Position numbers and translations under genes: made by a program
Notes under the pieces: generated by a model
Databases searched by the model: none
What the model saw: only the letters and a program-made list of their open reading frames with translations
What the model was told of the DNA's origin: nothing
Assembly: GCF_000308635.1 (NCBI RefSeq)
Contig: NZ_BAGD01000026.1
Span: 62,001-126,000, forward strand
Source of the DNA: Nocardia otitidiscaviarum NBRC 14405
GTDB lineage: Bacteria; Actinomycetota; Actinomycetes; Mycobacteriales; Mycobacteriaceae
Direction: 5' to 3'
DNA: 64,000 bases
Shown: piece after piece, positions 1-10,092 of the stretch
Layout: every line of letters starts with the position of its first letter
Numbering within the stretch: position 1 is the first letter of the stretch

Positions 1-50
1 GCAGCCCCTCCTCCCGCGCGGAGGCCCTCGATCTGATCCTCCGGAAGTGA
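1..50 (+). CDS. folE: GTP cyclohydrolase I, C-terminal end (partial)
   Basis: Only the last 16 codons lie in the window, ending in SSRAEALDLILRK and a TGA stop. This tail is nearly identical to the C-terminus of mycobacterial FolE as I remember it (SRAEALDLILRK). FolE makes 7,8-dihydroneopterin triphosphate from GTP, the first step of folate synthesis, and the next genes (folP, folB, folK) are later steps. The tail is short, so the call rests on that motif plus the gene order. Confidence 0.85.
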   Translation, partial: SPSSRAEALDLILRK

Positions 51-66
51 GCTGTGTTTGATTTGC

Positions 67-183
67 CCTCCGCTTCGCTCCGGGCGGGTTCGCGGCGCTG
101 GAAGTCTCGGTTCTTCCCTCCCTCCGCTCCTCCGCTTCGCTCCCCCGCTCCGGTCGGTCCAGAACCGAGACGCGCCGCGAACC
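67..183. repeat. Large nested inverted repeat between folE and folP
   Basis: Two perfect 11-bp inverted pairs are nested: 87-97 with 173-183 (GGTTCGCGGCG/CGCCGCGAACC) and 104-114 with 161-171 (GTCTCGGTTCT/AGAACCGAGAC). The intervening pyrimidine-rich loop carries a second copy of the 15-bp CCTCCGCTTCGCTCC (67-81 and 129-143). The structure fills most of the gap between folE and folP. It could be a terminator or processing hairpin, or a dispersed repeat element; the window alone does not decide. Confidence 0.7.
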
Positions 184-238
184 AGCGGGGGGTTGGTGCT
201 GCGGCGGTGAATGGTGAGTGCTGGGATCGGGAGGCGTG

Positions 239-1138
239 GTGACTGCACGGCTGCTCGAGCCGCGCGGGGGTCGGTCCTGCGTGGTGATGGGGGTCGTGAA
301 CGTCACCAGCGATTCGTTCTCCGACGGGGGGCGCTATCTGGACCCCGAGGTGGCGGTGGCGCACGGGGTGGCGCTGTACGAACTCGGGGCCGACATCGTC
401 GACGTGGGTGGGGAGTCCACCCGGCCGGGGGCGGTGCGGATCGATCCGGCGACCGAGGCGGCGCGGGTGGTTCCGGTGATCCGCGGGCTCGCGGCGGCCG
501 GGGTGCCGACCAGTGTGGACACCATGCGGGCGAGTGTGGCCGAGGCCGCCGTCGAGGCGGGCGTGACCATGGTCAACGACGTCTCCGGTGGCCGTGCCGA
601 CGCCGATATGGTGAAGGTCGTCGCCGCGGCGGGGCTGCCGTGGATTCTCATGCACTGGCGCGCCGAGGCCGACTACCGGCACACCGGGGCGGCCGAGCAT
701 TACGACGACGTGGTCGCCGAGGTGTGGGCCGAGTTGCGCGCCCAGGTGGAGTTGGCCGTCGCCGGGGGCGTCGGTGCGGACCGGCTGATTCTCGATCCCG
801 GACTGGGATTCGCCAAGAACGCCGACCACAATTGGGAACTGCTCGGTGGGCTCTCCGAACTGGTGGGCACCGGGCTGCCGATCCTGATCGGCGCCTCCCG
901 CAAGCGGTTCCTGGGTGCGCTGCTGGCCGATGCCGCGGGCCCGCGTCCGCCGGACGGGCGCGAGACCGCGACCGCGACCATTTCCGCGCTGGCCGCCGAA
1001 CAGGGCGCCTGGGGAGTCCGGGTGCACGATGTGCGCGCCTCACTGGACGCCGTCGCCGTCACCGATGCCTGGCGGCGCGCCGAATCCCGTCGGCGCGAAC
1101 GATTCTCGGACCGCCGCCTGGACGGGGGCGTCCGATGA
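239..1138 (+). CDS. folP: Dihydropteroate synthase
   Basis: Condenses 6-hydroxymethyl-dihydropterin pyrophosphate with p-aminobenzoate to dihydropteroate in folate synthesis; it is the sulfonamide target. Family motifs are clear: MGVVNVTSDSFSDGG near the start, DIVDVGGESTRPGA, NDVSGG, LDPGLGFAK, GASRKRFLG and RVHDVRA near the end. About 299 residues, slightly long for the family. I chose GTG 239 because GGGAGG lies just before it; in-frame GTGs at 218 and 236 are possible. The stop overlaps the folB start (ATGA), so folP-folB-folK are probably translationally coupled. Confidence 0.95.
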   Translation: MTARLLEPRGGRSCVVMGVVNVTSDSFSDGGRYLDPEVAVAHGVALYELGADIVDVGGESTRPGAVRIDPATEAARVVPVIRGLAAAGVPTSVDTMRASVAEAAVEAGVTMVNDVSGGRADADMVKVVAAAGLPWILMHWRAEADYRHTGAAEHYDDVVAEVWAELRAQVELAVAGGVGADRLILDPGLGFAKNADHNWELLGGLSELVGTGLPILIGASRKRFLGALLADAAGPRPPDGRETATATISALAAEQGAWGVRVHDVRASLDAVAVTDAWRRAESRRRERFSDRRLDGGVR

Positions 1139-1506
1139 GCACCGATCGCATCGAACTGCGCGGGCTGCGGGTGTTCGCCCATCACGGCGTCTTCGACTTC
1201 GAGAAGCGCGACGGCCAGGAATTCGTCGTGGACCTCACGCTGTGGACCGATTTCTCGGCGGCCGCGAAATCCGACGACATCGCCGACACCATCCACTACG
1301 GCGAACTCGCCGACAGCGTGGTCCGGATCGTGTCCGGGCGGCCGCGCGACCTCATCGAGACGGTGGTGTCCGAGGTCGCCGACGCGGTCATGACCGACCC
1401 GCGCGTCCATGCCGTGGAGGTGGTGCTGCACAAGCCCGCCGCGCCGATCCCGCACAGCTTCGAGGATGTGCGGGTGGTCACCAGCCGCCGCCGGGAGGCG
1501 TCGTGA
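1135..1506 (+). CDS. folB: Dihydroneopterin aldolase
   Basis: A 123-residue protein of normal FolB length that converts 7,8-dihydroneopterin to 6-hydroxymethyl-dihydropterin and glycolaldehyde. Visible family features are ELRGLRVFAHHGVFDFEK at the N-terminus, the YGELAD stretch carrying the substrate-binding Tyr-Gly-Glu, and LHKPAAPIPHSFEDV near the end, with the conserved Lys and Pro. The ATG start overlaps the folP stop and the stop overlaps the folK GTG start, so it sits in the middle of a tightly coupled folate operon. Confidence 0.95.
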   Translation: MSTDRIELRGLRVFAHHGVFDFEKRDGQEFVVDLTLWTDFSAAAKSDDIADTIHYGELADSVVRIVSGRPRDLIETVVSEVADAVMTDPRVHAVEVVLHKPAAPIPHSFEDVRVVTSRRREAS

Positions 1507-2033
1507 CCCGCGTGGTGCTGTCCATCGGCTCGAATCTGGGTGACCGGCTGACGCACCTGCGCGCCGTGGTGGACGCCCTGCGCCCCCGGCTGCTCGCGGT
1601 GTCGCCGGTCTACTCGACCCCGCCCTGGGGCGGTGTGCCGCAGCAGGACTACCTGAATGCCGTGCTGCTGGCCGAGGATCCGGCGCTGGAACCCGGCGAC
1701 TGGCTGCGCCTGGGACAGGAGCTGGAACAGGCCGCCGAGCGGGTGCGGGAAGTCCGCTGGGGGCCACGCACTCTCGACGTGGACATCGTCTGGGCCGCAC
1801 GGCGGCGCGACGGGGCCTCGGCGGTCGTGCGCAGCGCCGATCCGAGCCTGACCCTCCCGCATCCGCGGGCGCATGAGCGCGCCTTCGTACTGGTGCCGTG
1901 GCTGGATGTGGAGCCGGACGCCGTGCTCGAGGCCGCGGGGCAGGCGCGTCCGGTGCGAGAGTGGTTGGCGGAGTTGGATTCCGCCGACGTGGACGGGGTC
2001 CGCAGGACCGCGCTGTCGTTGGGGTGGCCGTGA
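1503..2033 (+). CDS. folK: 2-amino-4-hydroxy-6-hydroxymethyldihydropteridine pyrophosphokinase
   Basis: A 176-residue HPPK that transfers pyrophosphate from ATP to 6-hydroxymethyl-dihydropterin, supplying FolP. Motifs: LSIGSNLGDR at the N-terminus, YSTPPWGGVPQQDYLNAV, the catalytic-site segment RWGPRTLDVDIV and LPHPRAHERAFVLVPW. The GTG start at 1503 overlaps the folB stop. It closes the folE-folP-folB-folK run, and a small membrane-protein gene follows with little spacing. Confidence 0.95.
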   Translation: MTRVVLSIGSNLGDRLTHLRAVVDALRPRLLAVSPVYSTPPWGGVPQQDYLNAVLLAEDPALEPGDWLRLGQELEQAAERVREVRWGPRTLDVDIVWAARRRDGASAVVRSADPSLTLPHPRAHERAFVLVPWLDVEPDAVLEAAGQARPVREWLAELDSADVDGVRRTALSLGWP

Positions 2034-2046
2034 TGAGGCGGGTGCT

Positions 2047-2517
2047 GTGAGACCGACACGCGTACTGGACCTGGTCGCGAATGTGCTGCTGGCCGCGATC
2101 GTGGCCTGGATCGCCACGCGGGCGGCCTATTCGAGCTTCCCGCCCATCTCGGTGTTCGCGGGGGCGTCCCTGCTGCCGGTGGCGGTGCTGGAGGTGGTGT
2201 TGGCGTTCATCATTCGGGCGCGGGTGGGGGACGGGCGGATCGGCAGCGATTCGCGGCAGCTGCATCCGATCACGGCCGCGCGGGCGGTGGCGCTGGCCAA
2301 GGCGTCGGCGCAGGTGGGATCGCTGGTGGCGGGTGTTTGGCTGGGCTTTCTGATCTGGGTGCTGCCGCAGCGGTCGGAACTGCGTGCGGCGGAGGCGGAT
2401 ACGCCGGGGGCGGTGGTGGGGCTGCTCGCCGGTGCGGCGCTGGTGGCCGCCGCGCTGTGGCTGGAGTATTGCTGTCGCGCGCCGAGTGAACCCCCGGACG
2501 AAGCGGCAACATCTTAG
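2047..2517 (+). CDS. DUF3180 family membrane protein
   Basis: A 156-residue hydrophobic protein with about four predicted membrane spans (near residues 6-25, 32-55, 90-110 and 120-142). It matches the actinobacterial DUF3180 family found directly after folK in mycobacteria (the Rv3605c position, from memory). Its function is unknown; the conserved place at the end of the folate operon is the main clue. GTG 2047 is the first plausible start in this frame after folK; an earlier start overlapping folK cannot be excluded. Confidence 0.8.
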   Translation: MRPTRVLDLVANVLLAAIVAWIATRAAYSSFPPISVFAGASLLPVAVLEVVLAFIIRARVGDGRIGSDSRQLHPITAARAVALAKASAQVGSLVAGVWLGFLIWVLPQRSELRAAEADTPGAVVGLLAGAALVAAALWLEYCCRAPSEPPDEAATS

Positions 2518-2586
2518 CTAACGTTTTGTCGGGAATCGCAGGCAACCTGGGCATCTGACCGTCTCGGACAAGCTACGCTGGCGGAC

Positions 2587-3729
2587 ATGGTTTCACCCTC
2601 CCGGAGCAGTGCTTCCCGTCGCCGGCGGGAGGACGCGGGAAAGTTCTTCACCGGTGTTCTGATCCTTCTGGGTCTGGTTGCCAGTGTGTTCCTGGTCTTC
2701 AGCGACAACGTCCAATTCGTGCGCATCGGACTGGTGGCGGCCCTCTGGGCGGCCGCCATCGGAGCCCTCGCCGCGACGCGTTATCGCAGGGAGGCGGCCG
2801 TCGACAAGGCGAAAGTCGGTGACCTCCAGAAGGTCTACCACCTGCAGTTGGAACGCGAGGTTGCCGCCCGCCGCGAATACGAGCTCGGTGTCGAGTCCCG
2901 AGTCCGCCAAGAGGTGGGCGCCGACGCCGCCGAACTGGCCGCGCTGCGCGCCGAACTCACCGTCCTACGCGAGTCCCTGCAGCGTCTTTTCGACGGCAAC
3001 CTGGACTACGACCGCCCCGCGCTGCGCGCCGACGCGGTCCGAGTCCAGGAACTCCCCGGTTCGCCCGCCACCGCCTCGCTCGGTGCGGCGAACGATAACT
3101 GGGAGGACGCCACCCCCTGGGATCCGTGGGAGTCGCGGCACCCCGTCACGCCGGTCTTCGAACCCGACCACCCCGAGCCGCCCGCCTTCGCCAGCCCCGA
3201 CGACGAACCGGTGACCGCCGAGACCGCCGCCGTCTCGGCCGCCGACTACGACCAGGCCCGCGCCGAATACGCCGCCATTCGCGAACAAGCCGACCGGGCC
3301 GCCGCTTTCGGCCCCGCCCCCGCCGACGACTTCGACCCCTTCGACGACTCCAAGAATCGCGCCGCCGCGGCCCTGGACCCCGGCATCTCCGGTGGTATCG
3401 ACATCGACGGTGCCGAGACCGCTGCCGCCGCCGACCTCGACGCGCCCGCCGTCAACGGCAAGTTCGTCCCCGTGAGCGGTCCCCCCGAGGGCGAATTCGA
3501 CGATGCGGACAGTGCCGACGGCGACCGCGCCGCGACCGCCTCGGACACCCCGGAGGAACCCCCGACCCGCACCCCACCGCACCCGACCAACGGCGCGCAC
3601 CCCACCCCCATGGGAACCGCCAGCACCCGCCGTCGTCGCCGCGCCGACGAGGATTCCGACTCCGACAACGGCCGTCGTCTCTCGGTGGCGGAGATCATGG
3701 CCAACCTGCGCTCCGAGGGCGACCGCTAA
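2587..3729 (+). CDS. DUF6779-like membrane protein with long acidic tail
   Basis: A 380-residue protein. It has a short basic N-terminus, two membrane spans (about 21-38 and 45-63), a charged helical, coiled-coil-like stretch (about 70-145), then a long Pro/Ala/Asp/Glu-rich low-complexity region ending in RRLSVAEIMANLRSEGDR. It resembles the DUF6779 proteins that sit between the folate and pantothenate genes in Mycobacteriales. The sequence TACGCT (2574-2579) lies 7 nt before the ATG, so the mRNA is probably leaderless. No biochemical role is apparent; a membrane-anchored scaffold is only a guess. Confidence 0.75.
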   Translation: MVSPSRSSASRRRREDAGKFFTGVLILLGLVASVFLVFSDNVQFVRIGLVAALWAAAIGALAATRYRREAAVDKAKVGDLQKVYHLQLEREVAARREYELGVESRVRQEVGADAAELAALRAELTVLRESLQRLFDGNLDYDRPALRADAVRVQELPGSPATASLGAANDNWEDATPWDPWESRHPVTPVFEPDHPEPPAFASPDDEPVTAETAAVSAADYDQARAEYAAIREQADRAAAFGPAPADDFDPFDDSKNRAAAALDPGISGGIDIDGAETAAAADLDAPAVNGKFVPVSGPPEGEFDDADSADGDRAATASDTPEEPPTRTPPHPTNGAHPTPMGTASTRRRRRADEDSDSDNGRRLSVAEIMANLRSEGDR

Positions 3730-3913
3730 CCGCACGCACGGCACATCCGGGGCAGGGCGGCGGCCGCGTGTCCCACGCGGCCGCCGCCCTGCCGTGTCGA
3801 GTGGCACTTCCCACAGTTCGTGGCCGCCGCGAATCGGCACCGATATTCTCGTCGGCGTAACGTCCGGTACCCGCGTAGCGCGGGACTGGAACGGCACTTT
3901 CGAGAGGACAAGG

Positions 3914-4894
3914 GTGACCTCGGACAAGGCTGTCTGCGGGACCGACCCTGCGCCTGCACGGTTGACGGTGGGAATCGTCTCGGCGGGACGCGTCGGGTCC
4001 GCGTTGGGTGCGGCACTGGAGCGTGCCGGTCATGTGGTGTTCGGTGTATCCGGTATCTCGGACGCCTCGGTGTATCGTGCCCGGACCCGGCTGCCGGATT
4101 CGGAGATTCTGCCGGCCGAGGAGGTGGCGCGTCGCGCCGAACTGCTGCTACTGGCCGTACCGGACAGTGAGCTGGCCGGTCTGGTTTCGGGGTTGGCGAC
4201 GGCGGACGCGGTGCGGCCCGGCACCATCGTGGCGCACACCTCGGGCGCGAACGGTATCGGCGTGCTGGCCCCCTTGACCGCACGCGGCGCGCTACCGCTG
4301 GCCATTCACCCGGCCATGACGTTCACCGGGCATGACGAGGATGTGTCCCGGCTCGGCAACGCCTGCTTCGGCATCACCGCCGCGGACGATATCGGCTATG
4401 CCATCGCCCAGTCGCTGGTGATCGAGATGGGCGGCGAACCGGTGCGGGTCGCCGAGGAGCACCGCACGCTATACCACGCGGCCCTGGCCCACGGCAGCAA
4501 TCACCTGGTTACGTTGATTCTGGACGCGGTGGAGGCTTTGCGCGCCGCGCTCGCCGGTCCCGGCCTGCTGGGCCAGCAGCTCGTCGACGACCAGCCGGGC
4601 GGCCTCGCCGAACGCGTGCTGGCCCCGCTGGCCTCGGCCGCTCTGGACAATGCCCTGCGCCGCGGGCCGTCCGCGCTGACCGGTCCGGTGGCTCGCGGTG
4701 ATGTGGACGCCGTGGCCGCGCATCTGAACGCACTCGAGTCCACCGACGCGGAACTGGCCGCGGGCTATCGCGCGCTCTCGCTGCGCACCGCCCAGCGTGC
4801 CCGCACCAATCCGGCGCTGCTCGAACTGCTGGCATCCCCGAGCGATCGGCGTGATGCCGCCGAGGGCTCCGACCAGGCGAAGGAAGGCAACTGA
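3914..4894 (+). CDS. Rossmann-like DUF2520 protein (oxidoreductase-like)
   Basis: A 326-residue protein with an N-terminal nucleotide-binding fold ([22 protein letters not shown], residues about 16-37), a helical middle with HPAMTFTG, and a C-terminal DUF2520 domain carrying [15 protein letters not shown]. The GTG start is preceded by a GAGAGGA ribosome-binding site. Its stop overlaps the panC ATG, and in mycobacteria the same gene precedes panC (Rv3603c, from memory). A ketopantoate-reductase-like role is suggested by fold and context but is unproven. Confidence 0.85.
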   Translation: MTSDKAVCGTDPAPARLTVGIVSAGRVGSALGAALERAGHVVFGVSGISDASVYRARTRLPDSEILPAEEVARRAELLLLAVPDSELAGLVSGLATADAVRPGTIVAHTSGANGIGVLAPLTARGALPLAIHPAMTFTGHDEDVSRLGNACFGITAADDIGYAIAQSLVIEMGGEPVRVAEEHRTLYHAALAHGSNHLVTLILDAVEALRAALAGPGLLGQQLVDDQPGGLAERVLAPLASAALDNALRRGPSALTGPVARGDVDAVAAHLNALESTDAELAAGYRALSLRTAQRARTNPALLELLASPSDRRDAAEGSDQAKEGN

Positions 4895-5820
4895 TGGATC
4901 CCACGCTGCGTGGCACCTACAAGCGCGGTGAACTCACCGTGCTGCACGATCCGGCGATCATGAGCAAGGTCTCCCATGCGCTGCGCCAGGTGGGCCGCCG
5001 GATCGCGCTGGTGCCGACCATGGGGGCACTGCACGAGGGGCATCTGGAACTGGTGCGTCGCGCCAAGCGCACCAACCAGACCATCATCGTCTCGATCTTC
5101 GTGAATCCCTTGCAGTTCGGGGCGAACGAGGATCTGGACAAGTACCCGCGCACCCTCGACGCCGATGTGGAGCTGTTGCGCGCGGAGGGCGTCGAGCTGG
5201 TCTTCGCGCCCAGCGCCAATGACATGTACCCCGAGGGCCCGCGCACCACCGTGCACCCCGGCCCGCTCGGCGACGAACTCGAGGGCGCGGTCCGTCCCGG
5301 CCATTTCGCGGGCGTCCTCACCGTGGTCGCCAAGCTGTTCAATATCACCGACCCGCACGAGGCGTTCTTCGGCGAGAAGGACTACCAGCAGCTGACGCTC
5401 ATCCGCCAGATGGTGCGCGATCTGAACATGAGCCTGAAGATCGTGCCGGTCGCCACCGTCCGCGAGCACGACGGCCTGGCGCTGTCCTCACGCAACCGCT
5501 ACCTCGATCCGGAGCAGCGTGAGCTGGCCACGGTGCTCTCGGCCGCCCTGGCCGCGGGCCGCCACGCCGCGGGCCTGGGTGCGGACAAGGTCCTCGAGGC
5601 CGCCCGCATGGTGCTGGCCGAGGCTCCGGTCATCGAGCTCGACTACCTGGAGCTGCGCGGCTCCGATCTCGGCCCGGTTCGCGCGGAGGGCAATGCCCGC
5701 CTGCTGATCGCCGCCCGGATCGGCAGCACCCGGCTCATCGACAATATGCCCGTCACCATCGGCATTCCGATCGACGGCCACCCGACCACCCCCGACCAGC
5801 CTGCCCAGGCATCTCTCTAG
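4894..5820 (+). CDS. panC: Pantothenate synthetase
   Basis: Joins pantoate and beta-alanine with ATP to make pantothenate. The 308-residue sequence has the family motifs [20 protein letters not shown] (HIGH-like), [45 protein letters not shown] and [14 protein letters not shown] (KMSKS-like). ATGA overlap with the upstream DUF2520 gene and 14 nt before panD indicate one operon, with PanD supplying beta-alanine. Confidence 0.97.
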   Translation: MDPTLRGTYKRGELTVLHDPAIMSKVSHALRQVGRRIALVPTMGALHEGHLELVRRAKRTNQTIIVSIFVNPLQFGANEDLDKYPRTLDADVELLRAEGVELVFAPSANDMYPEGPRTTVHPGPLGDELEGAVRPGHFAGVLTVVAKLFNITDPHEAFFGEKDYQQLTLIRQMVRDLNMSLKIVPVATVREHDGLALSSRNRYLDPEQRELATVLSAALAAGRHAAGLGADKVLEAARMVLAEAPVIELDYLELRGSDLGPVRAEGNARLLIAARIGSTRLIDNMPVTIGIPIDGHPTTPDQPAQASL

Positions 5821-5834
5821 GAAGGGCGACGACG

Positions 5835-6254
5835 ATGTTGCGCACCATGATGAAGTCGAAGATCCACCGCGCCACGGTGACTCACGCCGATCTGCACTAC
5901 GTCGGTTCGGTGACGGTCGATCAGGATCTGCTCGACGCCGCCGATCTGCTCGAGGGTGAGCAGGTCTGCATCGTCGACATCACCAACGGCGCTCGCCTCG
6001 AGACCTACGTGATCGCGGGTGAGCGCGGTTCCGGCGTGATCGGAATCAACGGGGCCGCAGCGCATCTCGTCCAGCCCGGCGATCTGGTCATCCTGATCGC
6101 CTACGGCATGATGGACGAGCAGGAGCTGAAGGGCTACGAACCCCGCGTGGTGTTCGTGGACGACCGCAACCGGCAGGTGGAGCTGGGTTCGGATCCGGCG
6201 CACGCGCCGGAGGGCTCCGGCCTGACCTCGCCGCGCTCGCTGTCGTTCGCCTGA
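5835..6254 (+). CDS. panD: Aspartate 1-decarboxylase precursor
   Basis: A 139-residue pyruvoyl enzyme that makes beta-alanine for PanC. The self-cleavage site is Gly24-Ser25 in [10 protein letters not shown]; the new Ser25 end becomes the pyruvoyl cofactor. Other family marks are the N-terminal [20 protein letters not shown], the [10 protein letters not shown] segment and the [15 protein letters not shown] loop. It sits between panC and coaX, completing the aspartate-to-phosphopantothenate route. The start is clear, with AAGG upstream. Confidence 0.97.
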   Translation: MLRTMMKSKIHRATVTHADLHYVGSVTVDQDLLDAADLLEGEQVCIVDITNGARLETYVIAGERGSGVIGINGAAAHLVQPGDLVILIAYGMMDEQELKGYEPRVVFVDDRNRQVELGSDPAHAPEGSGLTSPRSLSFA

Positions 6255-6268
6255 CCGCGGGTGCGGCC

Positions 6269-7060
6269 ATGCTGCTGACCATCGACGTTCGCAACACCTC
6301 GATCGAGCTGGGCCTGTTCTCCGGCGGCGGTGACCATTCGAAACTGGTGCGGCACTGGCGGATGCACACTAATCCGCTGTTCACCGCGGACGAGTTCGCA
6401 TTGCAGGTGCGCGGTCTGATCGGCGCGGACGCCGAACAGGTGACCGGTGTTTCGGCATTGTCGACGGTGCCGCCGGTTTTGCGGGAACTGCGCGAGATGC
6501 TGTCCCGCTACTGGGGTCATGTCTCCCATGTCGTCGTGGAACCCGGTGTGCGAACGGGAATTCCGTTGCTGGTCGACAATCCGAAAGAGGTCGGCGCGGA
6601 CCGCATCGTGAATTGCCTTGCCGCGTATCACCGTTTCTCCTCCCCGGCGATCGTGGTGGATTTCGGCACCGCCATCTGCGTGGACCTGGTTTCCGCCAAG
6701 GGGGAATTCCTGGGCGGCATCATCGCCCCGGGGGTGGAAATCTCCACCGAGGCGCTGGTGGAGCGCAGTGCCCTGCGGCGTGCGGAACTGGCGCGCCCGC
6801 GCTCGGTGGTGGGCAAGAACAGTATGGAGTGCATGCAGTCGGGCGCGATTTTCGGTTTCGCGGGCCTGGTGGACGGGCTGATCGACCGTATTCGCGACGA
6901 GTTCGACGCGTTCGCCGGTGACGACGTGGCCGTGGTGGCCACGGGCGCTTCCGCGCCGCTCATCGTGCCGGAATCGGAGACCATCGAACACCACGAACCG
7001 CATCTGACCCTGGCGGGGCTGCGGCTGGTGTACGAACGCAACCAGCAACGCCGCCGATAA
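6269..7060 (+). CDS. coaX: Type III pantothenate kinase
   Basis: Phosphorylates pantothenate, the first committed step of CoA synthesis. The 263-residue protein shows the CoaX motifs: [14 protein letters not shown] phosphate loop (Arg where many bacteria have Gly, but mycobacterial CoaX as I recall it also has Arg), [42 protein letters not shown] and ATGASAPL. It lies 14 nt after panD. The end of this operon is followed by a 190-bp gap holding a separate regulatory leader. Confidence 0.95.
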   Translation: MLLTIDVRNTSIELGLFSGGGDHSKLVRHWRMHTNPLFTADEFALQVRGLIGADAEQVTGVSALSTVPPVLRELREMLSRYWGHVSHVVVEPGVRTGIPLLVDNPKEVGADRIVNCLAAYHRFSSPAIVVDFGTAICVDLVSAKGEFLGGIIAPGVEISTEALVERSALRRAELARPRSVVGKNSMECMQSGAIFGFAGLVDGLIDRIRDEFDAFAGDDVAVVATGASAPLIVPESETIEHHEPHLTLAGLRLVYERNQQRRR

Positions 7061-7129
7061 CGGACCGATCGGCCGGAACGTGACGCAGTCGTCTCCCCGG
7101 CCGTCTGTTGCTTCGCGGGAATCCGCTGT

Positions 7130-7135
7130 TAGACT
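7130..7135 (+). promoter_or_regulatory. Predicted -10 element of the cysteine leader
   Basis: TAGACT matches the actinobacterial TAnnnT -10 hexamer. Seven nucleotides separate it from a GTG that opens a 13-codon ORF, the geometry expected for leaderless transcription starting at or beside the GTG. No convincing -35 was needed or seen. The position is inferred from sequence only. Confidence 0.6.
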
Positions 7136-7142
7136 CTCGCTC

Positions 7143-7184
7143 GTGTATTTCCGTGTGAGCACCCAGGAGTGTTGTCGAGGCTGA
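7143..7184 (+). CDS. Leader peptide with tandem Cys codons (putative cysteine attenuator)
   Basis: A 13-codon ORF, GTG to TGA, reading MYFRVSTQECCRG. Two adjacent TGT codons (7170-7175) sit just before the stop. Leaderless short ORFs with consecutive Cys codons are known cysteine-responsive attenuators upstream of sulfur genes in mycobacteria. Here the next genes are a cysteine dioxygenase and a rhodanese, which fits. An internal GTG (7155) could also start it. The peptide is too short for a homology argument; the call rests on the -10 geometry, codon content, following hairpins and gene context. Confidence 0.7.
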   Translation: MYFRVSTQECCRG

Positions 7185-7225
7185 TTCGCCTCGGCTGTCG
7201 TCGAGGCTTCCGATAGCCCCTCGAC
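7174..7225 (+). promoter_or_regulatory. Attenuator-like alternative hairpins
   Basis: The identical segment GTCGAGG occurs at 7174-7180 (overlapping the second Cys codon) and at 7200-7206; the complement CCTCGAC is at 7219-7225, and CGAGGC (7176-7181) can also pair with GCCTCG (7188-7193). So 7219-7225 has two mutually exclusive partners, and a ribosome on the Cys codons would mask one of them. The dioxygenase ribosome-binding site (GGAG, 7241-7244) lies shortly downstream. Whether control acts on termination or translation is not clear; no U-tract follows the last stem. Confidence 0.6.
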
Positions 7226-7252
7226 CAACCACACATTCCTGGAGTTTCGCTC

Positions 7253-7867
7253 ATGCGTTCCTCTGCACTATCCCTGTCGAATTCCGCCGTGCGCACCCGC
7301 ACCGAGGCGCTGCTGCCCGAGGTGACCGAGCGCGCCACCGCCTCCGCCCTGCCGACCCGCCTGCGACCCGCCGACCTGCTGCGTCTGACCGACGAGGGCG
7401 CCGAGGACGTGCTGGCGGGCCGCTACGACCACCTGCTGCCGGAGAACGGCCTGTGGCCCACGGAGAACCGCTGGGCGGTGCGGCTGCTCGCCGACGACGA
7501 GGTGGATGTCTGGCTCATCAGCTGGGTGGCCGAGAAATCCACCCGGTTGCACGACCACGCCGGTTCGCTGGGCGCGCTGACGGTGCTCTCCGGCGCGCTC
7601 GCGGAGTTCCGGTGGAACGGCTCCGACCTGCGCCGCCGCATCCTCACCGCCGGCGATCAGGCGTCCTTCCCGCTCGGCTGGGTGCACGACGTGGTGCGTG
7701 CCGACGATGCCGAGGCGGGCGACGTCGGCCCGCTGAACCCCACGCTCAGCGTGCACGCCTACTCCCCACCGCTGTCGGCCATGTCCTATTACGACGTCAC
7801 CGGCCACGGCACCCTCAAACGCACCCACACCGTCCTCACCGACCAGCCCGAAGGTGAACTGGAATGA
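7253..7867 (+). CDS. Cysteine dioxygenase family protein
   Basis: A 204-residue cupin protein of the cysteine dioxygenase family, which oxidises the cysteine thiol to the sulfinate using non-haem iron and O2. Probable iron ligands are His100 and His102 (RLHDHAG) and His145 (GWVHDVV); LSGALAEFRW and AYSPPLSAMSYYD fit the family. Its stop overlaps the ATG of a rhodanese gene. A cysteine-codon leader precedes it. The substrate could be another small thiol, such as 3-mercaptopropionate. Confidence 0.85.
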   Translation: MRSSALSLSNSAVRTRTEALLPEVTERATASALPTRLRPADLLRLTDEGAEDVLAGRYDHLLPENGLWPTENRWAVRLLADDEVDVWLISWVAEKSTRLHDHAGSLGALTVLSGALAEFRWNGSDLRRRILTAGDQASFPLGWVHDVVRADDAEAGDVGPLNPTLSVHAYSPPLSAMSYYDVTGHGTLKRTHTVLTDQPEGELE

Positions 7868-8295
7868 GCCACTTGACTATCGACGGCATGCTCGAGCAGG
7901 CGCGCGGTCGCCTGCGGCGTGTCTACGCCTTCGAACTGCCGCAGGCCGTCGGGCGGGGCGCGATCCTGGTCGACATTCGCCCCCAGGCGCAGCGCATCAA
8001 GGAGGGCACCATTCCGGGGGCCCTGGTCATCGAGCGCAATGTGCTGGAGTGGCGGCTCGACCCGGCCAGCTCCGCGCGGCTGGCGCTGGCCACCGACCAC
8101 GACGTGGAATGGATCGTCGTCTGCTCGGAGGGCTACACCTCGAGCCTCGCCGCTGCCTCGCTGCAGCAGTTGGGATTGCATCGCGCCACCGATCTGGTGG
8201 GCGGATATCAGGCGCTGAAAGCGGCCGGACTGCTCACCGTGGCGGCGGCCGCGCCGCACTTCCAGCGCGAGGTCGCCACCCTCGCGTGGCTCTAA
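7864..8295 (+). CDS. Rhodanese-like sulfurtransferase
   Basis: A single-domain rhodanese of 143 residues, with the active-site loop CSEGYTS at Cys87 that would carry the persulfide, plus the family segments AILVDIRPQAQR and GALVIERNVLEWRLDP. It overlaps the cysteine dioxygenase stop by 4 nt (ATGA), so the two are co-translated and probably handle sulfur from cysteine together. The sulfur donor and acceptor cannot be read from the sequence. Confidence 0.88.
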   Translation: MSHLTIDGMLEQARGRLRRVYAFELPQAVGRGAILVDIRPQAQRIKEGTIPGALVIERNVLEWRLDPASSARLALATDHDVEWIVVCSEGYTSSLAAASLQQLGLHRATDLVGGYQALKAAGLLTVAAAAPHFQREVATLAWL

Positions 8296-8399
8296 TTCGA
8301 TATCCGCGATCGTAGGCCGATCGTGGCCGTATCGTTATGCCCGGCGAACGGTCGGGCGGGGAGAAAAACGATTTCCGCCGCACGATAGGGTGGTGCTCC

Positions 8400-9974
<1,575 letters not shown>

Positions 9975-9992
9975 GTGCGCCGGATTGCATTG

Positions 9993-10017
9993 CCGATACC
10001 CACTTCGGGAGTATCGG
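9993..10017 (+). terminator. Hairpin after lysS
   Basis: CCGATAC (9993-9999) pairs with GTATCGG (10011-10017) around a C/G-rich, partly paired loop. It lies 18 bp after the lysS stop and ahead of the predicted lsr2 promoter (TATTCT, 10028-10033). There is no U-tract, so termination strength is uncertain. Confidence 0.45.
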
Positions 10018-10027
10018 AATTCAGCGG

Positions 10028-10033
10028 TATTCT
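10028..10033 (+). promoter_or_regulatory. Predicted -10 of lsr2
   Basis: TATTCT matches TAnnnT and lies about 60 bp before the lsr2 ATG, giving a short untranslated leader that includes a GAGAGGA ribosome-binding site (10076-10082). No clear -35 was identified. Confidence 0.45.
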
Positions 10034-10092
10034 GACTTCGGGTAATCGGCCTGGTTTGCAGGGTCGCACGATTTCGAGAGGACGTTCATCTC

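Noticed and set aside
54..242. 62-residue open frame overlapping the folE-folP gap
   Set aside because: It runs through the nested inverted repeat, has no family features, and overlaps the folP start region.
2965..3927. Long Gly/Val-rich minus-strand frame opposite the DUF6779-like gene
   Set aside because: Low-complexity sequence caused by the Asp/Pro-rich coding strand; no start or motif.
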